DNA of 64,000 nucleotides, taken from NCBI RefSeq assembly GCF_004119445.1, contig NZ_QICI01000067.1, positions 1 to 64,000 on the forward strand. The letters are read 5' to 3'. The translations under genes were made by a program, and so were the position numbers. The DNA comes from Chryseobacterium sp. CH21 (lineage in GTDB: Bacteria > Bacteroidota > Bacteroidia > Flavobacteriales > Weeksellaceae). Below the pieces are notes generated by a model, which was not told where the DNA came from, ran no database searches, and saw only the letters and a program-made list of their open reading frames with translations. Positions 52,785 to 63,632 of the stretch are shown one piece after another; the first letter of the stretch is position 1, and each line of letters begins with the position of its first letter.

Positions 52785-52818
52785 GAAAAGTTCCGTCTCA
52801 TACGAGGCGGAACTTTTC
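52785..52818. terminator. Bidirectional terminator between the small gene and leuB
   Basis: GAAAAGTTCCG / CGGAACTTTTC stem with a short inner stem and loop, A run before and T run after. Confidence 0.8.
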
Positions 52819-52844
52819 TTTCTAACTATCTAAATGAACTTTTT

Positions 52845-53969
52845 TTATACAATGGTTGATTTTCCGATCTTGACATTTTCAAAATTGTAATACGACTTCT
52901 CAGAATATCTGATATGGTCAGCAATAAAGCTTCCCACTTCACTTGTTGAGTAATACTGTTTGGTGTTAAGATCAATCGTAACATACTTGTTTTCAATTGC
53001 ATGTTCTACAGATTGTCTTAATTTATCTGCTGCTGCCTTTAAATTAAGATGATCCAACATCATGGCAACACTTAAAATGGAAGCAATAGGATTAGCAATT
53101 CCCTTTCCTTTCGCTTGTGGGTAAGATCCATGAATAGGCTCAAACAAAGCATTCTTCTCTCCTACTGATGCAGATGGCAGCAAACCGATAGAGCCTCCGA
53201 TCACACTTGCTTCATCTGAAATAATATCCCCAAACATATTTTCCGTCAAAATAACATCAAAATGCTTAGGATTAAGAATCAGCTGCATGGCTGCATTGTC
53301 TACGAACATATAATCCAGCTGTACATCAGGATATTCCGGTGCAATTTCCTGACACGTTTTTCTCCACAATCTTGAAGTGTCAAGAACATTGGCTTTATCA
53401 ATAAGGGTAAGCTTTTTATTTCTTTTCTGAGCCTCCTGAAATGCCATATGAGCAATCGGAATAATATCTTCACGGCTGTATTTACAGACATCATAAGCAT
53501 AAGCTCCTTCCGGATCTGTAAATTTTTCACCGAAATAAATTCCACTTACCAGTTCTCTGAAAATCTGGATATCAGCTCCTTCAATAATTTCTCTTTTCAA
53601 AGGACTTTTATCGATCAGAGATGCATACGTTTTCAAAGGACGGATATTGGCAAACAATCCCAGTTCTTTACGAAGTTTCAATAATCCCTGTTCAGGTCTT
53701 ACTTTTGCTTCCGGATTATTATCAAAAACCGGATCGCCAATAGCCCCGAAAAGCACAGCATCAGATTCTTTACAAATCTTTAATGTTTCTTCAGGCAGAG
53801 GATTTCCTGTTTTAAAAATAGCTTCTGCACCGATTAATCCATAGTCAAAATGGAATTTGCATTGAAAAGCTTCAGCAATAACATCTAATATTTTAATGCT
53901 TTCACTGATGATTTCCGGGCCAATCCCATCTCCGGGAAGAACCGCAATTTTAAAATAATTGTCGCTCAT
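52845..53969 (-). CDS. leuB: 3-isopropylmalate dehydrogenase
   Basis: A 374-residue NAD-dependent decarboxylating dehydrogenase of leucine synthesis. GDGIGPEII at the start, [48 protein letters not shown] and [12 protein letters not shown] are the family motifs. Its start overlaps the end of leuD by 20 bases. Last gene of leuACDB on the minus strand, with a terminator behind it. Confidence 0.93.
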   Translation of the reverse strand: MSDNYFKIAVLPGDGIGPEIISESIKILDVIAEAFQCKFHFDYGLIGAEAIFKTGNPLPEETLKICKESDAVLFGAIGDPVFDNNPEAKVRPEQGLLKLRKELGLFANIRPLKTYASLIDKSPLKREIIEGADIQIFRELVSGIYFGEKFTDPEGAYAYDVCKYSREDIIPIAHMAFQEAQKRNKKLTLIDKANVLDTSRLWRKTCQEIAPEYPDVQLDYMFVDNAAMQLILNPKHFDVILTENMFGDIISDEASVIGGSIGLLPSASVGEKNALFEPIHGSYPQAKGKGIANPIASILSVAMMLDHLNLKAAADKLRQSVEHAIENKYVTIDLNTKQYYSTSEVGSFIADHIRYSEKSYYNFENVKIGKSTIV

Positions 53970-54558
53970 TTGCTTTTTGTGTTTCTAATTCAAATTCTGT
54001 GATCGTCTGCTTTCTGCTGATTAAAAAATCAATATCATCATAGCCGTTTAGCAGGCATATTTTTTTGTAAGAATCAATTTCAAAGGTTTCTGTAGTATCT
54101 TTGAAGCTGATGGACTGTAATTCCACGTCAATAGCAATTTCATTGTCTGGATTTTCATTGATTCCTTCTAAAATTTCTTTTAAAAATTCTTCGGAAACTT
54201 TTACGGGAAGAAGTCCGTTATTCAGGGCATTTCCTTTAAATATATCCGCAAAATAACTGGAAACAATTACTTTAAAGCCATAATCTGTTAAAGACCAGGC
54301 TGCGTGTTCACGGCTGCTTCCACAACCGAAGTTATTTCCTGCCACCAGAATCTCACCTTCGAATTTAGGATTGTTTAAAACAAAGTCCGGATTGGGTTCT
54401 CCTGTATGTATATTGAATCTCCAGTCTCTGAACAGATTTTCTCCGAAACCCTTTCGGTCTATACTTTTCAGGAATCTAGCCGGAATAATCTGGTCTGTAT
54501 CTATATTTTCTGCCGGCAGTGGAACTGCGCGGGATTTTAAAACAACTAATTTTTGCAT
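53950..54558 (-). CDS. leuD: 3-isopropylmalate dehydratase small subunit
   Basis: A 202-residue aconitase-swivel subunit. [34 protein letters not shown] and [18 protein letters not shown] are diagnostic. It pairs with LeuC to isomerise isopropylmalate. It is separated from leuC by a 200-base space holding a repeat element, which is unusual inside this operon, and overlaps leuB. Confidence 0.93.
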   Translation of the reverse strand: MQKLVVLKSRAVPLPAENIDTDQIIPARFLKSIDRKGFGENLFRDWRFNIHTGEPNPDFVLNNPKFEGEILVAGNNFGCGSSREHAAWSLTDYGFKVIVSSYFADIFKGNALNNGLLPVKVSEEFLKEILEGINENPDNEIAIDVELQSISFKDTTETFEIDSYKKICLLNGYDDIDFLISRKQTITEFELETQKANERQLF

Positions 54559-54582
54559 TTATTCTATATTGTTTAGACTTAG

Positions 54583-54749
54583 AACCACAAAAGGCACAAA
54601 AGTTTTCTTTTTATTTTTCAATTTACTTAACTGAAGTTCACATAAGAATGAAAATCAAAGATTTTCAAAAAGCTTAAGTGTTCTTTTTCTACAAGCAAAT
54701 GGAATCTTCTTCTTAATTAAGTGTTATCATCTTTTGTGTCTTTGTGGTT
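54583..54749. repeat. 167-bp intergenic repeat with inverted ends, inside the leu operon
   Basis: AACCACAAAAGGCACAAAAG (54583-54602) and CTTTTGTGTCTTTGTGGTT (54731-54749) are inverted ends with two differences. The AACCACAAAGGCACAAAG type is a common interspersed repeat in this group. It carries no frame and lies between leuC and leuD. Confidence 0.6.
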
Positions 54750-54758
54750 AAATTCTTT

Positions 54759-56147
54759 TTAGTTTACACTTTCAAAAGCTGAGATTTTACCTTCTATTGC
54801 TGCTTTTGCTGCGGTAAGCGGACTGGCAAGAATTGTTCTTGAACCTTGTCCCTGTCTGCCTTCAAAGTTTCTGTTGGAAGTGGAAACACAATATTCTCCT
54901 TCCGGAATTTTATCATCATTCATCGCCAAACACGCTGAACATCCCGGCTGACGAATCTGAAACCCTGCCTCACTGAATATTTTGTCCAAACCTTCCTCAT
55001 AAATCTGTTTCACCACCTGTTGAGATCCCGGAACAATCAGTGCCTTTACAGCTTCTGACTTGCTTTTCCCTTTAATATATTGGGCTGCAGAACGGAAATC
55101 TTCTATTCTTGCGTTAGTACAGCTTCCTATGAAAACATAATTAACTTTGATACTGTTGACAGTCTGTCCGGCTGCCAGTCCCATATATTTTAATGCTTTC
55201 TCTTCAGATTCATTTTGTGGTGCCGGAATAACTTCGCGGATGGAAATCCCCATTCCCGGGTTGGTTCCATACGTAATCATTGGATAAATATCTGATGCGT
55301 CAAAGCTTAATTCTTCATCAAAAATGGCTCCTTCATCTGTTTTCAAAGTTTTCCAATAGGCTACTTTTTCATTCCATTCTTCTTTTTGTGGAGCGAATTT
55401 TCTTCCCTGTACATAATTAAAAGTGGTTTCATCAGGAGCAATCATTCCGCCTCTGGCACCCATTTCAATACTCATGTTACAGACTGTCATTCTTCCTTCC
55501 ATTGACATTTCTTCAAATACATTACCTGCATATTCACAGAAATATCCTGTTCCTCCGTCTGTTCCTATTTTTGAAATGATATAAAGAATAACATCCTTAG
55601 GCTGAACATTTTCATTCAGTTTACCATTCACAGTAATTCTCATGGATTTTGGCTTGTTCAGCAATAAACATTGACTGGCAAATACCTGAGCAACCTGGCT
55701 GGTTCCAATTCCAAAGGCAATAGATCCAAATGCACCATGCGTAGAGGTATGGCTGTCACCACACACAATACTCATTCCCGGCTGGGTAATCCCTAATTCC
55801 GGAGCGATGATATGAACAATTCCCTGATATTGATGTCCTAATCCGAAAAGTTCGATATTGTTTTTCTGACAGTTTTCCGTAAGCTGCTCTACCTGATTTC
55901 TTGAAAGCTCATCTTTGATGGGCTGCTCCTGATGCAAAGTGGGTACATTGTGATCCGCAGTGGCTACAATCTGTTCCGGTCTGAATATTTCCAGATTTCT
56001 GGATTCAAGCTCAGCAAAAGCCTGAGGGCTGGTTACCTCGTGAATAAGATGTTTGTCTATATAAATGATCTGAGGTCCGTCCGGAATGGTTTCTACCACA
56101 TGAGCGTCCCAAACTTTATCAAAAAGTGTCTTTTTATTGTTGTCCAT
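54759..56147 (-). CDS. leuC: 3-isopropylmalate dehydratase large subunit
   Basis: A 462-residue aconitase-family subunit with the three 4Fe-4S cysteines in [15 protein letters not shown] and [11 protein letters not shown], and the signature [18 protein letters not shown]. It works with LeuD in leucine synthesis. It begins 30 bases after leuA. Length is normal. Confidence 0.93.
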   Translation of the reverse strand: MDNNKKTLFDKVWDAHVVETIPDGPQIIYIDKHLIHEVTSPQAFAELESRNLEIFRPEQIVATADHNVPTLHQEQPIKDELSRNQVEQLTENCQKNNIELFGLGHQYQGIVHIIAPELGITQPGMSIVCGDSHTSTHGAFGSIAFGIGTSQVAQVFASQCLLLNKPKSMRITVNGKLNENVQPKDVILYIISKIGTDGGTGYFCEYAGNVFEEMSMEGRMTVCNMSIEMGARGGMIAPDETTFNYVQGRKFAPQKEEWNEKVAYWKTLKTDEGAIFDEELSFDASDIYPMITYGTNPGMGISIREVIPAPQNESEEKALKYMGLAAGQTVNSIKVNYVFIGSCTNARIEDFRSAAQYIKGKSKSEAVKALIVPGSQQVVKQIYEEGLDKIFSEAGFQIRQPGCSACLAMNDDKIPEGEYCVSTSNRNFEGRQGQGSRTILASPLTAAKAAIEGKISAFESVN

Positions 56148-56176
56148 TGTTTACTTTATCTTGATTTAAATCAAAC

Positions 56177-57340
56177 CTATCCAATTTTTCTATTGAAAGA
56201 ATCCATCATCAGGCTCAGATCATCATTACATATTTCTTTTTTAAGGTCAGCGATTTTCAAAAACTCCTGATATAGATAATCAAGTTCGTTTTTGGTCACT
56301 TCATAGCCAATATGCTTGAAGCGGTAAGCCAATGCTGAACGTCCGCTTCTGGCAGTAAGAATAATCGAAGAAGCATTCACTCCTACTTCTGCAGGATCAA
56401 TGATTTCATAAGTTTCTCTGTTTTTAATCACACCATCCTGATGAATTCCCGAACTGTGAGCAAAGGCATTAGCACCAACAATAGCTTTGTTAGGCTGTAC
56501 AGACATTCCCATAAGATCAGACACCATTGTACTCATTTCATTCAACATTCTGGAATTCACATCGGTATGCAGGTTCAAATCTTTATGCTGTTTCAAAATC
56601 ATGACGACTTCCTCCAAGGCTGTATTCCCTGCTCTTTCTCCTAATCCATTGATGGTACATTCAATCTGACGTGCTCCGTTGATGGCTCCGGCAATAGAAT
56701 TCGCTGTAGCTAATCCAAGATCATTGTGACAATGGCATGAAAGCACCGCTTTTTCGATTCCTTTTACATTTTCTTTCAGATATTTGATTTTCTGACCATA
56801 TTCTTCAGGCAGGCAATATCCTGTGGTATCAGGGATATTCAGGACAGTTGCTCCAGCTTTGATAACAGCTTCGCAAACCCTTGCCAAATATTCATTATCC
56901 GTTCTTCCGGCATCTTCAGCATAAAATTCTACGTCTTCCACATATGTTTTAGCATACCTCACAGCATCTGCTGCCCTTTCAATAATATCTTCTCTTGTTG
57001 AGTTGAATTTATATTTAATATGAGAATCAGAAGTTCCGATTCCGGTGTGAATTCTTGGTTTCTTTGCCAATTTCAGAGCTTCCGCAGCCACGTCAATATC
57101 TTTTTTGTTCGCTCTTGTCAGCCCGCATACCTTTGCATTTTTTACCAGTTTTGAGATTTCTGAAACAGATTCAAAATCTCCTGGGCTCGAAATTGGGAAT
57201 CCCGCTTCAATGATATCAATTCCTAATTCGTCAAGCCTTTCAGCAATAATCAGCTTTTGTTCCGTATTCAGTTTACATCCCGGAACCTGTTCCCCATCTC
57301 TCAGTGTCGTATCAAAAATTTCGATTTTTTCGGAATTCAT
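56177..57340 (-). CDS. leuA: 2-isopropylmalate synthase, short form without regulatory domain
   Basis: A 387-residue enzyme that joins 2-oxoisovalerate and acetyl-Co[38 protein letters not shown] and [20 protein letters not shown] are the HMGL-like and LeuA motifs. The C-terminal LeuA dimer/feedback domain of the usual 500-residue enzyme is missing; the protein ends soon after the accessory helices ([15 protein letters not shown]). Leucine inhibition is therefore not expected through that domain. A homocitrate synthase-like role is possible, but the leuCDB context points to LeuA. A -7 element lies upstream at 57369-57376. Confidence 0.88.
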   Translation of the reverse strand: MNSEKIEIFDTTLRDGEQVPGCKLNTEQKLIIAERLDELGIDIIEAGFPISSPGDFESVSEISKLVKNAKVCGLTRANKKDIDVAAEALKLAKKPRIHTGIGTSDSHIKYKFNSTREDIIERAADAVRYAKTYVEDVEFYAEDAGRTDNEYLARVCEAVIKAGATVLNIPDTTGYCLPEEYGQKIKYLKENVKGIEKAVLSCHCHNDLGLATANSIAGAINGARQIECTINGLGERAGNTALEEVVMILKQHKDLNLHTDVNSRMLNEMSTMVSDLMGMSVQPNKAIVGANAFAHSSGIHQDGVIKNRETYEIIDPAEVGVNASSIILTARSGRSALAYRFKHIGYEVTKNELDYLYQEFLKIADLKKEICNDDLSLMMDSFNRKIG

Positions 57341-57368
57341 AAGTGAAGTTTTTTACTTAATTTTGGCT

Positions 57369-57376
57369 CAAAACTA
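57369..57376 (-). promoter_or_regulatory. -7 element of the leuACDB operon
   Basis: Minus-strand TAGTTTTG, exact TAnnTTTG match, 28 bases before the leuA start. A TTG box lies 18 bases further upstream. No leucine-rich leader peptide is seen. Confidence 0.5.
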
Positions 57377-57488
57377 CAGCATGCAATATTTTTTCAATTT
57401 CATTTTTTTTGAAAATTACAATATTCAACAGCTGAAAAAACAATTGTATTCATTTGTTAATCAATAATTTAATTTCTAAAAATTTACA

Positions 57489-59031
57489 ATGGCAGAATTG
57501 CAGAAAGATTTTTTGTTTGTATTGGTAAAGTCATTGACCACCTCTGAAAAAAGACAGTTTAAGTTATATGTAAACCGTCTCGGAATTAACGTAGATGCCA
57601 AATTTCTATTGTTATTTTCCGAAATGGATAAGATGAAAGAATATGATGAAAGCATTATTATAGAGAAAAAAATTTCTACCAAACAACAGCTTTCCAACCT
57701 GAAAGCTCATCTTTACAAACAGATTTTGGTGAGCCTTCGTATGAACCCAAGTCATCAGAACTATAGAATCCAGCTTCGTGAACAATTGGATTTCGCCAAT
57801 ATCCTGTATCAAAAAGGACTTTACAAACAGGCTTTAAAGATATTAGACAAAACTAAGCAAACTGCATTGGAATTGGATGAGAAAAGTATCGCTTCGGAAA
57901 TCATAGATCTTGAAAAAGTAATTGAATCCCAATTTATTACACGAAGTATTGAAGGCCGTGCCGAAGAATTGATCAAGCAATCCCAGGAGATCAGTAAACA
58001 GAATCGTTATACCACAAAATTATCTAATCTTTCATTGAAATTATACAGTGAAATGCTTACCCACGGCTATGTAAAAAATGATACAGACCGACAGGAAGTG
58101 ATGGATGTTTTCAATGCCCAGATTAAAAATATAAACCCCGAAAAGCTTAACTTCACAGAAAAACTTTGGTATTACAAAGCCCATGTGTGGAAAAACCAAC
58201 TTTTACAGGATTACAAATACACATTAAAATATGCTTATCAATGGGTAGACCTTTTCCATAAAAAACCTGAAATGATCTACAGCCATCCGGTTTGGTATAT
58301 CAAGGGGAATACTTATCTGTTGAAAATCCTTTTTTGTATGGAAATATTGATATCCTGGAAGAACATTTTGAGAATTTCAATACAATGGTACATGCAGAAA
58401 ATTTTGTTCAGAATGAAAATCTTCAGTCTCTTATTTTCCTTACTCAGTATAACACATTGATGAATATTCACTTTGTAAAAGGAGAGTTTTTTACGGGAAC
58501 CAAACTTATTCCTGAAGTAGAATTAAAAATGGAAAGACTCAGAGAAAGAATTGATGAACACCATTTCATGATTCTTTACCTTAAAATGGCAGCCATGTTC
58601 TTTGGCAGTAAAATGTTTGATAAGTCCATTGAATATTCTATGAGAGTGATAGAATCTAAAGGAAATGTGCAGGAAGATCTTTTGTTTCATACCCGAATTC
58701 TGATCTTAATGGCAAAATATGAGTCTGGAAATGATGAAGATTATGATGAATTCATTGCTTCTACTTTGAAGTTTGCCAAAAAATGAAAAAGCCGGAAGAA
58801 TTCCATTTTGAAAGTATTCAGTTTTTTAAGAATCTTAATAATCAGGTATTGGATCAGAGACAGAAAGCCTTTGAAAGTTTTGATAAAAAGCTGGAAGAGT
58901 ATTCCAATAATGAATATTACAGACGTTCATTATTCTATATTGACATCCATGGATGGATCAAATCTAAAGTACAGAATGTGGATGTCATTGAGATCATTAA
59001 GCAGAAAGTGAAGTATAAAAGAAAACATTAA
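57489..59031 (+). CDS. Helical-repeat (TPR-like) protein, unknown function, two frame breaks
   Basis: Three fragments of one protein of about 514 residues: 57489 to about 58325, about 58325 to 58783 and about 58783-59031. Breaks are at AAAA (58324-58327), where one more A gives YLLKNPFLYGNIDILEEHFE, and at six A (58778-58783), where one more A gives FAKKMKKPEEFHF. The protein is alpha-helical throughout with pairs such as YQKGLYKQALKILDKTKQ that look like degenerate TPR units. No catalytic motif, signal peptide or membrane segment is seen. Function unknown. Confidence 0.7.
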
Positions 59032-59139
59032 TTAAAAATACATAAAGAATTATTTTACAATATTTTATCATATTTAATTTCATGTAAAATAAAACATACA
59101 AATCTATTTTCTTTTAAATATAATTTTACAGATTTATGT

Positions 59140-59297
59140 ATTAACAGGTCGCTCCTCCGGAGCTTTCTTTTAAAGAAACTTCATTTTTTCTACTAACAGT
59201 AGATCCCGATGGGATCAAATCCGGCTCCAATAGGAGCTAACTATTAATAGAAGTATTTATTTTTAAAATTAGAGCTCCGGAGGAGCGACCTGTTAAT
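59140..59297. mobile_element. 158-bp MITE-like element with perfect 25-bp inverted ends
   Basis: The ends ATTAACAGGTCGCTCC...GGAGCT (59140-59164) and its exact complement at 59273-59297 enclose about 108 bases with an inner palindrome GATCCCGATGGGATC (59203-59217). There is no reading frame. It fills the space between the TPR-like gene and the dipeptidase gene and could also end transcription from both sides. Confidence 0.65.
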
Positions 59298-59327
59298 TAC
59301 GCTTTGATTTAATAAGATACGAAAATT

Positions 59328-60302
59328 TTATTTATATAGATTCTCTATAAAATTCAGTGCATTTTTATGACTGATCTTTTCTACCAGCTCTGATGAAAAA
59401 CGTTCTTCAATTTCTTTATTGATCTGTGGATATACAGATGCATTGGAATGCTCCGGGAAGAAAAATGGATGACGGGATTTGTCCGGATGATCCTTCCAGT
59501 AGAAATAATCTGCTCCGTAAGCAATGCTTTCTTCTCCGCCAAGATCCAAACCATATTGAATGTGTTCGTAGAGTCTTTCGGGATTCTCGACATCCACATA
59601 ATCTTTAATAAAATTAAGTCCAATCAAACCTTTTCTTTTAATCACTTCTTTTGCCAGTTCATCAGGAAGATTCCTGTTATTTTTATAAACAGACCTATAG
59701 TTGGAATGGCTCGCCAGAATAGGAATTGAGTAATTTCTCTGATCAATATAAGTGAAAATATCGTAAGCCAACTGATCGCTTGTGTGTGCTAAATCAATGG
59801 CAATTTTGCGGTCAGCGATATAGTCAATCAGCACTTTTCCATCGTCTTTTAAGCCTGCAGTTGCATTATTTCCACCCCCAAAACGGTTTTCTAAATGATG
59901 TGTAATCCCAATATAGAAGACTTTTTCTACATTTTCAATAATCGTTTCAAGATTTTTAAATCCGGAATCAAGACTTTGGCTTTCATCACAAAAAGCGGAT
60001 GCATTTTCGATAGAAGCAAGAATTCCTACCCGATTTTTATTTTCCTCAGCCTCATAATTATCGTAATTAAAAAAGAAAAAATTATCATTTTTAATGAGGT
60101 TTGAAAACAATTTACTCTGCTCCAAGCCATAAACTGTACTATCTGCTCCTGTTCCGGCATACATTGCCATGATCTGAAGTTTTACATTTCCCTCCTGTAA
60201 ATAAGGCAGTGAACAGCCAATTTCTTTGTCATCAATAGCAGCATCGGATCTCAGCAGATAATATAATAAATCGCAGTGCAGATCTATATTTATAGTATTC
60301 AT
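59328..60302 (-). CDS. Membrane dipeptidase family M19 peptidase
   Basis: A 324-residue zinc dipeptidase. Metal ligands are seen in DLHCDLLYYL (H-x-D), SIENASAF (Glu), YIGITHHLENRF (His) and LASHSNYRSV (His), with the metal-region Asp in YGADYFYW. No signal peptide is present, so it is likely cytoplasmic, unlike mammalian renal dipeptidase. It hydrolyses dipeptides, possibly D-containing ones from cell-wall turnover. It begins 22 bases after the DUF4932 gene, on the same strand. Confidence 0.88.
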   Translation of the reverse strand: MNTINIDLHCDLLYYLLRSDAAIDDKEIGCSLPYLQEGNVKLQIMAMYAGTGADSTVYGLEQSKLFSNLIKNDNFFFFNYDNYEAEENKNRVGILASIENASAFCDESQSLDSGFKNLETIIENVEKVFYIGITHHLENRFGGGNNATAGLKDDGKVLIDYIADRKIAIDLAHTSDQLAYDIFTYIDQRNYSIPILASHSNYRSVYKNNRNLPDELAKEVIKRKGLIGLNFIKDYVDVENPERLYEHIQYGLDLGGEESIAYGADYFYWKDHPDKSRHPFFFPEHSNASVYPQINKEIEERFSSELVEKISHKNALNFIENLYK

Positions 60303-60324
60303 AGTAGTGTAATATTGGAGTTTT

Positions 60325-61512
60325 TTATTTCTTTACTTTGTTCAGTTCATCATTGATAAATTCTACAGAACTGTTTTCAAAAACTTCAAGCAGTTTCGGT
60401 ACGAAAGCTCCGAATGTTTTATATTTTTTCCTGTTAGAATTATATTCTTTTACTTTTTCTTCTAATAAAGGGATAAAAATGAAATTATTTTTCAGATGAT
60501 ATTCCTGAAGTCTTTTTACCCTTTCCTCATCTTTTTGAATTCTGGCGGTCTCAATTTCCCCTAATCTTACCAAATGTTCAGCAACGCAGGTCTGATAATC
60601 TCCATAACCTCCTGTTTTGACCATGGTTTCCTTTAGTTTTGATTTTTCAAATAAGTCTTTAAATTTCGTAAGCTTATCTTTGTTTTGATTGACTTCTTTA
60701 TTAACAAAGGAATGTCCAAATTCATGAACACTTAAAAACCTGGCCTGAAATTGATTGTCATACCCGAATTCTCCCGGTTTTTGTACCTTCACAAACGGAC
60801 TGGCAATCTCGTAAATATTCTGTTTTCCAGATGGCAATGTAACATTGGTGCCAATTCCTCTTCCTTCATGATCTTCAATGGGCCACATCATCATAGGAGA
60901 AATAATGATCGTATAGGTGTTAAAACTTTCACCATAAAATTGTTCCATGGCTTTTGTAAATCCGTCAGGAATCTGTTTGCTGTATTCCGTTATTCCGCCA
61001 TTATAAAAGGTTTGGTTCTCTTTAAAAAACTGCCCGATATTCTCCTGAATATAAAATTTTGAAAGCGCTGAAAGATAATTTTTAATTAAATCTGTTGCTT
61101 CTTTATTCTGTTCTTTTGTAAGATTATTGTTTTCAAAGTGATATTCATTAATCCATTTCACATCCGGAAATTCCTTGTGATACATCAGAGGTTTCATCAT
61201 TGCATCATTTCCGGCACCATATTTTTCCATTAAAATATCATTGAGCCTGGCAGTGGAAACAGCAATATCTGAGTTTTTCAAATGGCCGTATTTCTGTAAA
61301 GCATTTTTAACAACCGGCTGATAGACAGAACATTCTTTTATTTTATAAAGTTCAAAATCCTTATTATTCTTTCGGTGCTCTGCAGACAGTATTTCTGCAA
61401 GAAAATATGTCTCAATATTTCTATTGTAAGTAACAGAAAATGGGGATGTACTTTTCTGCGAAAAACAGAATGTGGCACTCAATGAGACAAAAACTACGAA
61501 TAACTTTTTCAT
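60325..61512 (-). CDS. Exported DUF4932 zinc-dependent peptidase-like protein
   Basis: A 395-residue protein with a signal peptide (MKKLFVVFVSLSATFCFSQ). The metal motif SVHEFGHSFVNKEVN is of the HExxH type, and NIGQFFKENQTFY and the ending YKTFGAFVPKLLEVF are typical of DUF4932. The start is set at 61512; the longer frame from 61530 adds six residues (MRINIK) before the signal peptide. Likely a periplasmic or surface metallopeptidase of unknown substrate. Together with the dipeptidase it forms a two-gene peptidase operon. Confidence 0.8.
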   Translation of the reverse strand: MKKLFVVFVSLSATFCFSQKSTSPFSVTYNRNIETYFLAEILSAEHRKNNKDFELYKIKECSVYQPVVKNALQKYGHLKNSDIAVSTARLNDILMEKYGAGNDAMMKPLMYHKEFPDVKWINEYHFENNNLTKEQNKEATDLIKNYLSALSKFYIQENIGQFFKENQTFYNGGITEYSKQIPDGFTKAMEQFYGESFNTYTIIISPMMMWPIEDHEGRGIGTNVTLPSGKQNIYEIASPFVKVQKPGEFGYDNQFQARFLSVHEFGHSFVNKEVNQNKDKLTKFKDLFEKSKLKETMVKTGGYGDYQTCVAEHLVRLGEIETARIQKDEERVKRLQEYHLKNNFIFIPLLEEKVKEYNSNRKKYKTFGAFVPKLLEVFENSSVEFINDELNKVKK

Positions 61513-61603
61513 TTTAATATTAATTCTCATTCTAAATATAGGCTAATATAGTATTTTATCTAAAAATTCCGTATTTTTGCATCTTAAAATTTCTTAGTAA
61601 ACA

Positions 61604-63522
61604 ATGATAAAAATTACACTTCCAGACAATAGCGTCAAAGAATTCGAAGGAGCAGTGACTCCTCTAGATGTGGCAAAATCTATAAGCGAGGGATTGGCAA
61701 GAAACACCATCTCCGCAATTGTTAATGACCAACAAGTAGAAATAACCACACCTATAACCACGGATTCTACGGTACAGCTTTTGACCTGGAATGATGATCT
61801 TGGAAAGAAGGCTTTCTGGCATTCTTCTGCCCACCTTTTGGCGCAGGCTATCCTTGAGTTTTATCCTAATGCTAAGTTGACGATCGGTCCGGCTATTGAA
61901 AGCGGATTCTACTATGACGTAGATTTCGGGGATGAAAGCTTATCTGAAAAAGATTTTGAAAAGATTGAAAAAAGATCTTAGAAAACGCGAAGAAAGGATC
62001 TACATTCTCTCTATATCCGGTTTCTAAAGAAGATGCTTTAAAAACATATGCAGATAACCCTTACAAAGTAGAATTGATCTCTAATCTTAATGATGGAGAA
62101 ATCACTTTTGTAACACACGATAACTTCACAGACTTATGTCGTGGTGGTCACATTCCGAATACTGGAATTGTAAAAGCGGTTAAGATTTTAAATGCAGCAG
62201 GAGCTTACTGGAGAGGAAATGAAAAAAATCCTCAATTAACAAGAGTATACGGTATTTCTTTCCCAAAACAGAAAGACCTTACTGAATATCTTGAAAGATT
62301 GGAAGAAGCTAAAAGAAGAGACCACAGAAAATTAGGTAAAGAACTTGGAATTTTTGCATTCTCTGAAAAAGTAGGTGCCGGTTTACCCCTTTGGTTACCA
62401 AAAGGTACTGCTTTAAGAAGAAAGTTGGAGAATTTCCTTTCTGATGCTCAGAAAAAAGGAGGTTATGAATTCGTAATGTCTCCACACATCGGGGCAAAAG
62501 AATTGTATGTAACCTCAGGACACTGGGATAAATATGGGGAAGACAGCTTCCAGCCGATTAAAACTCCAAATGAAGGAGAAGAATTTTTACTGAAGCCAAT
62601 GAACTGTCCTCACCACTGTGAAATTTACAAGACTTCACAATGGAGCTACAGAGATTTGCCAAAAAGATATGCTGAATTCGGTACAGTATACAGATATGAG
62701 CAAAGTGGAGAGCTTCACGGATTGACAAGAGTTCGTGGATTTACTCAGGATGATGCTCACCTTTTCTGTACTCCGGATCAGCTTTCTGAAGAATTTGAAA
62801 AAGTAATTGACCTTACGCTTTACGTATTCAAATCTTTAGGGTTTGAGGATTTTGTAACTCAGGTATCATTAAGAGACCCTGAAAACAAACAAAAATATAT
62901 CGGTTCTGATGAGAATTGGGAGAAAGCAGAAAGTGCGATCATCAATGCAGCTCAAAAGAAAGGTCTAAAAACGGTAGTTGAATACGGAGAAGCGGCATTC
63001 TACGGTCCTAAGCTTGACTTCATGGTGAAAGATGCTTTAGGAAGAAAATGGCAGCTGGGAACTATCCAGGTAGATTACAACTTACCGGAAAGATTTGACC
63101 TTCATTATATCGGAAATGATAATGAAAAGCACAGACCGGTAATGATCCACAGAGCACCATTTGGTTCTATGGAGCGTTTCATTGCTATTTTGCTGGAGAA
63201 CACTGCAGGTGATTTCCCATTATGGCTAAGCCCGGATCAGTTTATTATTCTACCGATCAGTGAAAAATATGTAGATTATTCAAAAAAAGTTTCACAATTT
63301 TTGGAAAATCACGATATTAGCGGTCAGATTGATGACAGAAACGAGAAGACCGGTAAAAAGATCCGTGATGCGGAATTGAACAAGATTCCTTTCATGCTTG
63401 TAGTAGGAGAAAATGAAGAAAAAGAAGGCACAATTTCTGTAAGAAGACGTGGCGAAGGAGATCTTGGAGTGATGAAGATGGAGGATTTCGTTGCTTACTT
63501 CAAAAAAGAAGCAGCAATATAA
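61604..63522 (+). CDS. thrS: Threonyl-tRNA synthetase, frameshifted at an A6 run
   Basis: TGS domain at the start ([20 protein letters not shown]), then the editing domain with [15 protein letters not shown], the class II core ([19 protein letters not shown]; zinc Cys in [42 protein letters not shown]) and the anticodon-binding end. The frame stops after DFEKIEKRS at six A (61968-61973). One more A gives [19 protein letters not shown] and a 639-residue protein of family length. The gene is essential, so an error in the sequence is nearly certain. The -7 element TATTTTTG lies just upstream, and infC follows as in most bacteria. Confidence 0.93.
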
Positions 63523-63632
63523 GTTTAAAATTAAAAGATTGAAGGATTCAAAGATTAAACATTAATGAATCTTTCAATTTTAAATATTTAAATCAATTAA
63601 ATTAAGTAGTTAACCAATAAAATTATAATACA

